From contig NZ_MTAW01000145.1 of assembly GCF_002154725.1 (NCBI RefSeq), forward strand, positions 1 to 64,000: 64,000 bases of DNA. The letters are read 5' to 3'. Below the pieces are notes generated by a model. That model saw nothing but the letters and a program-made list of their open reading frames with translations, searched no databases and was not told the origin of the DNA. The position numbers were made by a program, and so were the translations under genes. The stretch is from Nostoc sp. 106C. Lineage in GTDB: Bacteria > Cyanobacteriota > Cyanobacteriia > Cyanobacteriales > Nostocaceae. Of this stretch, positions 36,712 through 45,753 are shown one piece after another; positions within the stretch are counted from its first letter, which is position 1; every line of letters begins with the position of its first letter.

Positions 36712-37251
36712 TTGAAACAACAGCAAATCATCCTGGGAAGCATCACCGCCACCTTATCTGCACTAGCACTTGGATATTTTGGCGTTCAATACTTTGAGAA
36801 AACCACCATGTATACAGTTGCTGGCGCAATGCTGGGACTTGGTGCAACTTCACAAGTTACCCAATTCAAGTCAAAATCTAAATTCCAACCGTCAAAGCAA
36901 TCACCACCACCCTCTTTTCCTTTAACTCCTGTTATTCCAGACTCTCCACAGCCAACACAACCAAATTCTCAATCAATTGAACAAAAGATTGAGCATCATA
37001 TAACTCCTGTTATTCAGGACTCTCCACAGCCAATACAATTAAATTCTCAATCAATTGAACAAAAGATTGAGCATCATATACATCCTGCTATTCAAGATTC
37101 TCCACAGCCAATACAACCTAATTCTCGGTCAATCACACAAAAGACTGAGCATCAGATTGAGATTATTGAATCAGACTCTAGTAAAGTATTAATTGCTGAA
37201 ATTGATCCAATAATTGAACGCTTTGTCACACTAGGTTTGGATGAATTTTAA
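36712..37251 (+). CDS. membrane-anchored protein with three 26-residue repeats
   Basis: A 179-residue protein starting at TTG, with AAGGA upstream. Residues 5-50 form one or two hydrophobic segments (IILGSITATLSALALGYFGVQYF; MYTVAGAMLGLGATSQV). Residues 72-149 are three tandem copies of a 26-residue proline/glutamine-rich unit (DSPQPIQxNSQSIEQKIEHHI), and an acidic tail follows. Function unknown; the repeat looks like an extended spacer or binding linker. A possible NtcA-type promoter precedes it, and a perfect hairpin ends the unit. Confidence 0.7.
   Translation: MKQQQIILGSITATLSALALGYFGVQYFEKTTMYTVAGAMLGLGATSQVTQFKSKSKFQPSKQSPPPSFPLTPVIPDSPQPTQPNSQSIEQKIEHHITPVIQDSPQPIQLNSQSIEQKIEHHIHPAIQDSPQPIQPNSRSITQKTEHQIEIIESDSSKVLIAEIDPIIERFVTLGLDEF
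36925..37158 (+). repeat. three tandem 78-nt units inside a coding region
   Basis: Three in-frame 78-base copies, highly similar at DNA level, encode the 26-residue unit of the membrane-anchored protein. Their near-identity points to recent expansion or ongoing homogenisation. Confidence 0.85.
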
Positions 37252-37256
37252 ATTAA

Positions 37257-37282
37257 TAGAGGGCGGCTTTTATCGCCCTCTA
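37257..37282. terminator. bidirectional hairpin between convergent genes
   Basis: TAGAGGGCG (37257-37265) pairs perfectly with CGCCCTCTA (37274-37282) around a GCTTTTAT loop. It sits six bases after one stop codon and 15 bases from the opposing one. Confidence 0.75.
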
Positions 37283-37296
37283 CGATAATTCATGAA

Positions 37297-40128
37297 TTAA
37301 AAATTTGAATTAATTATGTTAGCAAAGTAATTTAATGTTGCTGGATTAGCAGTAATTAATTCTTGCGTTTTGACTTCTTTTTCAGATAAGCGATCGCCTG
37401 AATTTATATTCGTTTCTAAACTCTCTTCCCAAGTCAACTCTTTAATTCCCAGTAATTTAGCGAAAGCATTGGTTGTCGCTGGAAAATTTAATAGAAATTC
37501 TCTAATTTTCAATTCATTATCGCTAAGTGCTGGTGCAGCCTCAACTCGCTTGACTTGTTCTTTATTTTCTGGCTGCGGCTTTGACCACGCAGGAACCCAG
37601 TTATTAAAACCAGGCAATGTATTAGGAAAATTACTAGCTGCTTCTTTGATTAATCCTTGCAAAATTTGGGCATGGGGTCGCAGCTTAAGAATGAGGCTGG
37701 GTAACCAAGGTAATAATATTTTATCGGGAACTGTGGCAAATAATTTACTCAGAAGTTCCACAACAAATTTACTAATTCGGGGTGCAAAAGTCAGAGATAA
37801 GATAAAACCGTTTAAGTATTCGGGGAAAGATTTAATTAACATTTCATTGTTAATCACCTCATCAAAGAATTCCCGAATTTCTTCTAGTTTTCGTAGTGTC
37901 AGCAACCATTCAGTTGTCCACAATAAACCTATTTTGGCGGGGTCGTCTAAACCTTGACTGGATTGTTTGACACCAATTAATAATTGACTGCGATTACAAC
38001 CTAGAGATAATGCCAAACTTTCAAGGGTAAAAATAAAATTCAACATCCCAGCAATTTGTTCAGGCGTTGTTCCTCTATCAGCAAAAGCCTGGGGTAGTAA
38101 TGTGGCGTAATGTCCGTAGCCAGTGGTAACAAAGCGCTCTATCCATTCTGGTAAGCCTGTGGGTGTGGCGCGGTAATAATGTACTAACCGCCGGACTCGC
38201 TCAAATACTTGTGGCGCATCGCTGACACCAGTTTCTTGTTTGAGGAGAGAAATCGCGTGTTCTCCGAGTTCTTGAGTTAATCTCAGACTACGAGCGTATA
38301 AAATGCTATCTTCCGTGGCTTTGAGGACATCGCTGGTTTGAGCTTGGGGAGAGAAAGCTGTCTGCTTGAGTCGCTGTTCGATAACTTGCTCGATGCTCAC
38401 ACCTTCGTAACCGAGCATAATAATATCGCGCTGGTATTTACCGATGCGAATTTCCCAAGATTCTTGAATTGGTTTTGAACCGAGACTGCGATCACCCATA
38501 ATGGGTTTAACAATGCGATCGCTTAACAAATAATACAATCGCCACAGCACATCGGAACATGGTAGAAGTTCCGGTTGCTGTTTAAAATCCATTAAGGCGC
38601 GTTGGTTGGTTTGTGCAAGTAAGTTGACTCCCAATGGTTGCAGCCTATCGTAAACATCTTGGGCTAAGGGAGGTAAAGAAGCATAACCAACCGTACCAAT
38701 GCGATCGCCTCCGAGTAAGATTTGGCAAAGTTGGTAAATATTGCGTTTTTTGGGAGTGCGGTCTTTTTCGAGACAAGTTATGGCTGCATCCTGGAAATCG
38801 TAAGGTGTGGGGTGCATCCGGTTTCGCATCCCAGCTAGCAACATTGAGGTTTGATAAATAGCGATTGAGTCTGCGGTACTAGCTAAATAGGCATTTTTCC
38901 GCGCTAATCCTACAATATCAGCGCACCATTGCAATAATTGTTCCGTATCTGCGGCTGCTAATTCTGGGGGACGAGTTAAAAAGGCTGTGAGGTTGGAGTT
39001 TGTGGCTTTGGCTGCAACTTGACTTTGCTGCTTTTTACTAGCTTTCTCTTCTTTATTTAAAGAAAATCCCTTCAATCCCGTAATCTTGAGATTCTTTTTC
39101 CAATTGGCTTCCGCTAGGGATACTGTACCCGCGGGGTGATGAAATTGGTATTCAATTGCAGCAAAACTAGAAGGAATCAGGCCGTATAACCATTTAGTTT
39201 GGCTACGTTCAGGGATTTCCCAAACATTATTATTAGTAACGCTATATTCTTCTACATCGCTAGCTGAGTGCGCTGCACCACATATATAGATAGCTTCCGA
39301 CGGTGCAATTTTATTCGCCGCCATGTGTTTTTTCATGCAAGTCCACATATAGCGTTCGCGCTGACGGTCGATTTCAATATCGTGGTTGCGGGTTCCTAAG
39401 CGGCGCATCAAGCTACCGATGAGGAACATCACCTGGCGATATGTTTCGTAATCTGCGCCAATAATTGCTGTTTCTACATACTCATCCCACCATTCCGAAA
39501 AGTGGCGAGTATTGGAATTGCGTAGTAAAAAGGTTAAAAATTGGTCAAAGGTGGGAACAAGGCTACCTACTTCCACACCAATCGCCGAACCGTGCATTTT
39601 GGCTTCATCGCTGGCGGGTTCCTCCGATTCTGCCACAGGTTTTTTATCGGGAGGTTCCCACTGGAAGACAAAATCAACCGCTCTATCAACAAATACTAAC
39701 TTAGTTTCCGGGTTTTGGAGTGCAAATGCGATCGCTTGATATTCTGCGGAAGCTTCGGTAATGGGTGCTACCACACTCAAAGGCATGATTTTGGGGGAAA
39801 AACTCTCAGATTCAGCAGCGAAGGCTTGTAAAGCTACGGGTAATTTACAATCGCGCAAATTCTCGACGGTGTTTTGTAAGTCTTCGCACAATTCCAAGTA
39901 GATTACTTTCGGCGGCTTCTCCCTTAACCGTCGTACCATCTGCAAAGCGGAGGATGGTGAATGGTGACACACCGGGAAAATTTCTAGAGGTTCGTTGCTG
40001 GCTTTTTCTACATCTGTCATTAAAGCTATCAGCATTTCGCTTAAAGGTTGAGCATCAGTAGCGAATTTTTCCGCAGCGTTGAGGAGTTGTTCTTGAAGTG
40101 CTTTGAATGCAGTTGGTAAGGTAACCAT
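37297..40128 (-). CDS. DUF5682 family protein (YehM-like), MoxR-vWA cluster
   Basis: A 943-residue protein. The N-terminal 330 residues have the DUF5682 pattern: IFPVCHHSPSSALQMVRRLREKPPKVIYLELCEDL near the start, and later YICGAAHSASDVEEY. This region is reminiscent of TraB/EreA-like folds with conserved His and Glu. The remainder is helical. DUF5682 proteins are encoded with MoxR ATPase, vWA and SWIM proteins, as in the E. coli yehL-M-P-Q cluster; no activity is established. Here two Uma2 genes separate it from the MoxR gene, so co-transcription is uncertain. There is no signal peptide. Confidence 0.8.
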   Translation of the reverse strand: MVTLPTAFKALQEQLLNAAEKFATDAQPLSEMLIALMTDVEKASNEPLEIFPVCHHSPSSALQMVRRLREKPPKVIYLELCEDLQNTVENLRDCKLPVALQAFAAESESFSPKIMPLSVVAPITEASAEYQAIAFALQNPETKLVFVDRAVDFVFQWEPPDKKPVAESEEPASDEAKMHGSAIGVEVGSLVPTFDQFLTFLLRNSNTRHFSEWWDEYVETAIIGADYETYRQVMFLIGSLMRRLGTRNHDIEIDRQRERYMWTCMKKHMAANKIAPSEAIYICGAAHSASDVEEYSVTNNNVWEIPERSQTKWLYGLIPSSFAAIEYQFHHPAGTVSLAEANWKKNLKITGLKGFSLNKEEKASKKQQSQVAAKATNSNLTAFLTRPPELAAADTEQLLQWCADIVGLARKNAYLASTADSIAIYQTSMLLAGMRNRMHPTPYDFQDAAITCLEKDRTPKKRNIYQLCQILLGGDRIGTVGYASLPPLAQDVYDRLQPLGVNLLAQTNQRALMDFKQQPELLPCSDVLWRLYYLLSDRIVKPIMGDRSLGSKPIQESWEIRIGKYQRDIIMLGYEGVSIEQVIEQRLKQTAFSPQAQTSDVLKATEDSILYARSLRLTQELGEHAISLLKQETGVSDAPQVFERVRRLVHYYRATPTGLPEWIERFVTTGYGHYATLLPQAFADRGTTPEQIAGMLNFIFTLESLALSLGCNRSQLLIGVKQSSQGLDDPAKIGLLWTTEWLLTLRKLEEIREFFDEVINNEMLIKSFPEYLNGFILSLTFAPRISKFVVELLSKLFATVPDKILLPWLPSLILKLRPHAQILQGLIKEAASNFPNTLPGFNNWVPAWSKPQPENKEQVKRVEAAPALSDNELKIREFLLNFPATTNAFAKLLGIKELTWEESLETNINSGDRLSEKEVKTQELITANPATLNYFANIINSNF

Positions 40129-40243
40129 AGTTTAGGAGATAGGCGTAAATAAAGTTAACTCGTGGGAGTCGTCATTTGTCATTTGTGCGATATTTTAGAT
40201 TTCTCATAATATAAATACAGCCCATGTCAGAATCGGAGGCTTT

Positions 40244-40786
40244 ATGTCACTGACACTTGAAGATTTAGAGAAAATACAGCAACAGTACCCCGACTATCGG
40301 ATGGAACTAGTTAAGGGTAATATTATTGTCATGAGTCCATCAGGATACGAATCAGATGAAGTTGCTGCTACGATGGTGTCTCAGTTATACAACTGGGTTA
40401 AGCCGCGTAAGCTAGGAAGAATAACAGCTTCTAGTGCTGGTTTTAGATTGCCAAACTCAGATTTGCGTGCATCAGATGCTTCATTTGTTTTAGCCGAACG
40501 TTTGCGTCGCAGTCCCAAATCTTTTGCTCAATTGGCTCCTGATTTAACTGTTGAGGTCAAGTCTCCCAGCGATAATTTAGAGGATATAAGAACTAAGATT
40601 CAAGAATTTCTGAGTTTGGGAACTAAAGTCGGAATTTTGCTTAATCCTGATGAGCAAATTGTGGAAGTTTACAATTTGGGAAAAGAGGTAATTGTACTTA
40701 ACAATGGCGATGTACTAACGGTTCCCGAACTGCTTCCAGGTTGGGAAGTACCAGTTGCAGATTTATGGCCTGTAGAGTTTGATTAA
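40244..40786 (+). CDS. Uma2 family (DUF820) PD-(D/E)XK endonuclease-like protein
   Basis: A 180-residue protein with the restriction-endonuclease-like core: E21 in RMELVKG, then PDLTVEVKSPSD with D100, E104 and K106. The motif set is complete, so it may be catalytically competent. This family is greatly expanded in cyanobacteria, with no settled function, and is often suspected of mobility. It is oriented against the surrounding MoxR cluster, suggesting later insertion. The start follows a GGAGG. Confidence 0.87.
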   Translation: MSLTLEDLEKIQQQYPDYRMELVKGNIIVMSPSGYESDEVAATMVSQLYNWVKPRKLGRITASSAGFRLPNSDLRASDASFVLAERLRRSPKSFAQLAPDLTVEVKSPSDNLEDIRTKIQEFLSLGTKVGILLNPDEQIVEVYNLGKEVIVLNNGDVLTVPELLPGWEVPVADLWPVEFD

Positions 40787-40827
40787 GAAGGCATACACAT
40801 CGTTTATTCAAATTTCTACCTGATTTT

Positions 40828-41490
40828 CTATGATGATTTGGCTAACTGTTCCCTTACCCATTGCCGCACATGACGAATTAAACTTGTTTCACCCATCGTT
40901 AAACTTAACTCCAAAAACTTCATCAACACAACAGCATTAAACATCGGCAACACTAACGACATTTCACGGGGTTGGTAGTCATTATTAACTAAACTCAAAA
41001 TTGTCAAAATCTCACGATCAAAACGCCATACTTCCGGCACACCCAACGCCGCATAAATCCCCATCCGATTCATCGAACTGCTGGTACTATCAACTTCAAT
41101 TGCCAAATCTGGAGGTGGATCAATTGTCAAATCAATTACATCTTTACCGCGCACAGCTAACTCATTTTGAATGTAATAACATTCATCTGGTTCTAAACCC
41201 TTGCGTAAATCTTCTCGTGTCCAAGTTGTAGAACCTAAGCTACGAATTTCAATTCCTATCTCTTCTGTAGTAACTTCGACAAAACGACCAAGTAGTTTCT
41301 TAAAAGTTTCGTGTGGTGGTAGCGGCATCATAATCTCCAAAGTGCCATCATCATAAGTTAGTCGCGTTCCTGGTTGTGACTCCAAATCTCGCACTAAATT
41401 CTGATAGGTATCCCAGTGAATGCCTTGAAGTATGGTGATGTTTGTAGGTAATGATTTTGCCAAAGGTGTATCGGAAGCGGCAATAGTCAT
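40828..41490 (-). CDS. Uma2 family (DUF820) endonuclease-like protein
   Basis: A 220-residue paralogue of a different Uma2 subgroup: YDDGTLEIMMPLPPHE, then PPDLAIEVDSTSSS (D128, E132). The position usually held by the motif lysine is aspartate (D134), as in a common cyanobacterial subgroup. GGAG precedes the ATG. It is in the same direction as the MoxR gene, whose stop lies 83 bases upstream, so it may be read with that operon. Its function in the cluster is unknown and may be accidental. Confidence 0.85.
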   Translation of the reverse strand: MTIAASDTPLAKSLPTNITILQGIHWDTYQNLVRDLESQPGTRLTYDDGTLEIMMPLPPHETFKKLLGRFVEVTTEEIGIEIRSLGSTTWTREDLRKGLEPDECYYIQNELAVRGKDVIDLTIDPPPDLAIEVDSTSSSMNRMGIYAALGVPEVWRFDREILTILSLVNNDYQPREMSLVLPMFNAVVLMKFLELSLTMGETSLIRHVRQWVREQLAKSS

Positions 41491-41572
41491 AGTTTTCTCC
41501 TTTAGCTCTAAATATTCAGTTCTTTGAGATATTCACTCATCTTAACGCGCACCTCTGTTAGAGATTTATTGC

Positions 41573-42736
41573 TTAAAATAACCCCATTGCTTGTTTCCCA
41601 CCTTCGAGAAAGGCTTCCCATTCACCTTTGTTTTCTTTACTACGCTTCTCTACAACTGCGTGCCAAAACTGATTCATCACTGAAATATCTTCCGGTTGAC
41701 GACGCACCAAAGTACCCACCAATGATTTGGCTAATGCACCAGCTTCTAAATTGGTAGCGCCAAAATAACGGCTATGTAAAATCGCATCTTCTAAAACACC
41801 GATTTGTTCTGCTGTGGAAAGCGCCGACTCTAAACGCTGGTCGTCGGAACTGGCGGCTGCACTGGTTTCGCGCAAATCGGCAAAGGTTTGCAACAATACA
41901 TCCAATAGCGTTGGTGGCACATCCACCTCAAAGCCGTGACGGTTCATTAACTCTTTGGTGCGGAAAAGGATAATTTCTTTTTCTTGCTTCTTGTTCGTCA
42001 CCACAGGCATATGTACAAAATTAAACCGCCGCTTCAACGCTGAGGAAAGTTCATTTACACCCCTATCTCGGCTGTTGGCTGTGGCAATTACATTAAACCC
42101 CGGTTGAGCAAAAGCCACATTATCATCTCTAAGTTCAGGAATCGAAATATACTTTTCACTCAGTATTGATATCAGTGCATCTTGCACATCAGAAGTACAG
42201 CGTGTCAATTCCTCAAATCTGCCCATTGCCCCACTGTGCATGGCTGTCATAATTGGTGAGGGAATCAAAGAATCGCGGGATTGACCAGCTGCAATTACCA
42301 TCGCCACGTTCCAAGAATACTTAATTTGGTCTTCTGTAGTTCCCGCCGTTCCTTGAACTACATACGTTGAATTCCCAGAAATCGCCGCCGCTAGTAATTC
42401 TGCTAACCAGCTTTTACCTGTACCAGGGTCGCCAATCAACAATAAACCCCGGTCAGAAGCTAAAGTGACAATAGCACGTTCGGCGATCGCACTATCTCCG
42501 TACCATTTCTGCTCAATTTGGCGGTCAAGTTTTTGCGATGGCGTACTTCCCAACACGAAAGTCCTTACCATTTGCGGCGACAGTCGCCAAGAAAATGGTC
42601 TTGCACCTTTATCAATTGAGGCTAAATATTCCAACTCGTCTGCATATTTCATTTCCGCCGGTTGGCGCAGCATTACAGCATTATCTTTCGTATCGCTACT
42701 TGCACTATTTGTAGTATTACTCTTAGCCCTTGCCAT
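41573..42736 (-). CDS. MoxR-family AAA+ ATPase (YehL-like)
   Basis: A 387-residue AAA+ protein. Walker A GDPGTGKS is at 102-109, sensor-1 ATANSRDRG ends at N221 and following, and arginines R236-R237 follow in LKRRF. The Walker B position reads GRFEELTR (E175-E176) instead of the usual hDEhNR. MoxR ATPases act as chaperones that assemble or activate partners together with a vWA protein, which is encoded next to it. A clear GGAG ribosome site precedes the ATG. It fits the YehL subfamily by neighbourhood and motif. Substrate unknown. Confidence 0.88.
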   Translation of the reverse strand: MARAKSNTTNSASSDTKDNAVMLRQPAEMKYADELEYLASIDKGARPFSWRLSPQMVRTFVLGSTPSQKLDRQIEQKWYGDSAIAERAIVTLASDRGLLLIGDPGTGKSWLAELLAAAISGNSTYVVQGTAGTTEDQIKYSWNVAMVIAAGQSRDSLIPSPIMTAMHSGAMGRFEELTRCTSDVQDALISILSEKYISIPELRDDNVAFAQPGFNVIATANSRDRGVNELSSALKRRFNFVHMPVVTNKKQEKEIILFRTKELMNRHGFEVDVPPTLLDVLLQTFADLRETSAAASSDDQRLESALSTAEQIGVLEDAILHSRYFGATNLEAGALAKSLVGTLVRRQPEDISVMNQFWHAVVEKRSKENKGEWEAFLEGGKQAMGLF

Positions 42737-42767
42737 TTTTATCTCCTAATTATTCTCTGTAATTTTT

Positions 42768-42836
42768 CTCTGCGTTCTCTGCGCCTCTGCGGTTAGAAAA
42801 TAATTTTTGAACCACAGAGACGCAGGGGACACAGAG
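42768..42836. repeat. palindromic repeat inside the MoxR-vWA operon
   Basis: CTCTGCGTTCTCTGCGCCTC and seven more bases (to 42794) form an imperfect 27-base inverted repeat with 42810-42836, which starts AACCACAGAGACGCAGGGG. It is the same style as the element at 14341-14400. It fills most of the 108-base spacer between two genes that must be expressed together, so it may act as an mRNA hairpin. Confidence 0.7.
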
Positions 42837-42844
42837 GTAAGAAG

Positions 42845-44266
42845 TTAATTAACAATTACTTTTTTTAATTCCTGAATTAACTTCTTCGGACTACCAGTTA
42901 AAATCGGCATACCCAACTCCTTCAACTTGTCGCGGAACCATTGATTCACACTGAAATATCCTGAACTTGTCACCGCACCCACGGGGATAAAATGCAATCC
43001 CGACTCCTTCAGCGATTTAATATAGTCAAATAAAACTTGGTCGCTACCACCTTCGTAAAAGTCAGAAATTAACACCATCGCCGTATTTTTTGGTTCTAAA
43101 ATCTTTTGTGCGGCTTCTTGCAATGCAAGGTAAATATGTGTTCCTCCACCTAAGTTAGTCCGCAATAAGACTTCAAATGGGTCATGTACCCAAGCTGTTA
43201 AATCAATTACTTGAGTATCAAACGCTAACAAATGCACTTCCACATTTGGAAGTCCAGCAAAAATCGAAGCGAGGATAGTACATTGCACCATCGCATCAAC
43301 CATTGAACCTGATTGGTCAACAACTACAATCATGCGAGTTGGTGTTTTCTTCTTGGCTGTGTGGTGGTAGTAAAGCCTATCAACAAATAATCTTTGTTCT
43401 TCTGGGTTCCAGTTAGTGAGATTCTTCCATATCGTTCGTTTTAAATCTAAGTTGCGAAATATCCGTTTCGGCGGTACTGAATAATCAATTTTGCCCGCCA
43501 CAGCTTGCGCTACTTGTAACCGCAGCACTTGGGCGAGTTCGTCTACATACTCCTGAATCAACCGTTTGGCGTTTTTCAGCGCATTTCCTGACAAATTCGC
43601 TTTTTCGCGTAAAAGCTGTTCTACCAAAGCCATTGATGGCGTAAGTTGACTAGCTAACCTGTCATCTTTAAGAACTTCGTGTAAAGCCATGCGATGAATT
43701 AATTCACCTTCCAAAGCTTTGAGAGTGGCGCGGAGTTGTTCTTCTGTGACGGTGAAACCACCACCAGTACCAGAACCCGCACCCATACCGCCACCGTTAC
43801 CACTACCTTGATTTTGATTACCTGGATTTTTCCCGATACTCGGCCCGTTCCCACGTAAACTTCCCGGTTGACAGCCCAAGGCTTTTTCTAAAAATCCGAC
43901 ATCTTTCAGCCATTGGGCGTATTGTTGGGCGGTGACAACTCCTGTTTGGGTGTTGGGACCGAAAGAATTTAGCAGTAATTTGGAGAAAACTAGGGCGCGG
44001 CGCAGGGTGGCGGTTTCTGCTTCGGTGGCTGCGTCGTCTTGGGGAATAATTGGATTATTAAAATCTGCTTCTAATTCTGGGTAGCGGTGCAGTAAGTGTT
44101 CGATGCTGATATTAGGGTCGAGGATTAATTGCGGTAAATTTAACTCGCCGACAACTTCAGTCGCCATGTTTTCAAAATTTGCTCCCTGTTCGCTGAAGCC
44201 AAACATACTAGTTAGCAAGCGCCAGTATACAACTTGACGGCGTTGGGCAATTTGTTCTGTATCCAT
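42845..44266 (-). CDS. vWA domain protein (YehP-like)
   Basis: A protein of 473 residues from the ATG at 44266, which follows GAGG by eight bases. The vWA domain occupies the C-terminal third, with MIDAS residues DQSGSM at 317-322, a downstream LGGGTH threonine and ISDFYEGG aspartate. The N-terminal part is helical, with a glycine-rich linker (about 150-175) between. In MoxR-vWA pairs the vWA protein is the partner or substrate adaptor of the ATPase. It is the third gene of the minus-strand cluster, ten bases from the preceding gene. Confidence 0.88.
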   Translation of the reverse strand: MDTEQIAQRRQVVYWRLLTSMFGFSEQGANFENMATEVVGELNLPQLILDPNISIEHLLHRYPELEADFNNPIIPQDDAATEAETATLRRALVFSKLLLNSFGPNTQTGVVTAQQYAQWLKDVGFLEKALGCQPGSLRGNGPSIGKNPGNQNQGSGNGGGMGAGSGTGGGFTVTEEQLRATLKALEGELIHRMALHEVLKDDRLASQLTPSMALVEQLLREKANLSGNALKNAKRLIQEYVDELAQVLRLQVAQAVAGKIDYSVPPKRIFRNLDLKRTIWKNLTNWNPEEQRLFVDRLYYHHTAKKKTPTRMIVVVDQSGSMVDAMVQCTILASIFAGLPNVEVHLLAFDTQVIDLTAWVHDPFEVLLRTNLGGGTHIYLALQEAAQKILEPKNTAMVLISDFYEGGSDQVLFDYIKSLKESGLHFIPVGAVTSSGYFSVNQWFRDKLKELGMPILTGSPKKLIQELKKVIVN

Positions 44267-44276
44267 GATATTTTCC

Positions 44277-45662
44277 TCAACCCTTACGCAGTAGCCGACT
44301 AGAACGTTCTTGTAGAATTCCCACGACGCTACCTTTAATTGAATCTTTCTTCGCAATTACTGACGCTGCGGTTTGTCCTGTATATATTGTTTTGTTTTTA
44401 ACTGTTACTGCTAAAGGTTGAACTGTCCATTTCCCAGCATCGAAGCGTAATAAACCGAAGATTTGCTGAGATTTGGCGATCGCATCTAAATTTAATTCTG
44501 ATAAACTGCTGATACGTTCGTTAGCAATGCTGAGTTCTCCTGCATCACCCCAACTTAAAACAACATTTTCGTCATTTTTGACGACTTTATATTTACTGAG
44601 AAATATCGGTTCGGCAAGTTGGATGGGATGGCGATCGCTCGCTGCAACTGTAGAATAAACTAGGCTATTCGCTGGGTTCTCAGCAAAAAATTTCGATGCT
44701 CGCTCCATCAAATTATAATTTTGACCAAGTTCTCCTTGACCTTGCCAGAGTAAATCTCCGGTAGGTAGCAAAGGTACATCTTTAATTTGCAATATGCGAG
44801 TTTGCGCGAAAGCATCAAGCAAAGCAGTTGCATTGGGAAATAATAACCAAATTTGCTCGTTATTGATTGCATCTACCTTGTAAGCTGATTGGGTAACTCG
44901 CACCAACTGAGTTTGATTATTTGCATCTAACAACCCATAAGCTGTAAAGCTAACTAAATTTGCGTGTTGGCGTAAATCTAAACCTAAAATTTCTAAGTTT
45001 CCTGATATTGGCTGCGATTTTGGTAAATTAGCTGGGCGTAATGTTCCTATCATTGCCTGTGTCCACAAGTCAACCCAACGGTATGTAGGAATTGCTTGGC
45101 TATCAACCACCGGCACCTGACGCATTAATTCATTAAAATATCCCGTTAGTAATGCAGCTTGTCGTATTAATAAAGGTTCCGCTTGGATTTGTTCGAGTGT
45201 CCCCGCAAAATCAACTAAAGTTGCTGTATCTAGACGCGCATAGCCTACTAAAGCAATTTCCATTAACCAGTGACGCACACTTGCTAAAAGAACTTTGGCA
45301 TTATTTGGTGCTTCGCTTGATTCTTCAGACTCTACCTCAGCAATTTCTGTACGTCCTAACAAACTTCGCATTTGAGATTGTAATGTATCAAATAGCGCTC
45401 CTTGAATGGCAGCACGCACACTCGCTAAAACGGAAAAATGCTTATCTACAAACTCATTTGAGCTAATTGCTACAACAGCATCAGCCAATGTTTGCTGTAA
45501 CGGAGTGCCAGTAAATACACGCTCAAAAGCCTTCAGAGTTTGGAGATGTTGATCGTCTAGATTGGCAAAGCCAGTAATAAAACACTCATCTAAACCAGCA
45601 ATCAACTCGAATACTACTTGATTGCTTTCGCCTAATTGATGCAACGCGCCAGGGAAAGCCAT
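44277..45662 (-). CDS. uncharacterised protein of the MoxR-vWA-SWIM cluster
   Basis: A 461-residue soluble protein without a signal peptide. The N-terminal half is helical (LADAVVAISSNEFVDKHFSVLASVRAAIQGALF); the second half is mixed beta, with ENVVLSWGDAGELSIANERISS. No family motif is recognised directly. It lies between the SWIM gene and the vWA gene. In E. coli the SWIM protein YehQ is much longer than the SWIM protein here, so this gene may correspond to the rest of a split YehQ-type protein (inference). Ten bases separate it from the vWA start, consistent with coupling. Confidence 0.7.
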   Translation of the reverse strand: MAFPGALHQLGESNQVVFELIAGLDECFITGFANLDDQHLQTLKAFERVFTGTPLQQTLADAVVAISSNEFVDKHFSVLASVRAAIQGALFDTLQSQMRSLLGRTEIAEVESEESSEAPNNAKVLLASVRHWLMEIALVGYARLDTATLVDFAGTLEQIQAEPLLIRQAALLTGYFNELMRQVPVVDSQAIPTYRWVDLWTQAMIGTLRPANLPKSQPISGNLEILGLDLRQHANLVSFTAYGLLDANNQTQLVRVTQSAYKVDAINNEQIWLLFPNATALLDAFAQTRILQIKDVPLLPTGDLLWQGQGELGQNYNLMERASKFFAENPANSLVYSTVAASDRHPIQLAEPIFLSKYKVVKNDENVVLSWGDAGELSIANERISSLSELNLDAIAKSQQIFGLLRFDAGKWTVQPLAVTVKNKTIYTGQTAASVIAKKDSIKGSVVGILQERSSRLLRKG

Positions 45663-45723
45663 GTGATAGCAATCCTAATTTAAATATAGGGACAAGGGGG
45701 CAGAGGGGCAGGAGAGAAATAAC

Positions 45724-45753
45724 AAATGACTATTGACCAATGACAAATGACAA
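45724..45753. repeat. short CAAATGAC-type tandem tract
   Basis: Repeated AATGACnAnTGAC/CAAATGAC units lie between the SWIM gene and the next gene of the cluster. A matching GTCATTTGTCATTTGT tract occurs near 40172. Such tracts are frequent intergenic repeats in Nostoc. Confidence 0.45.
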
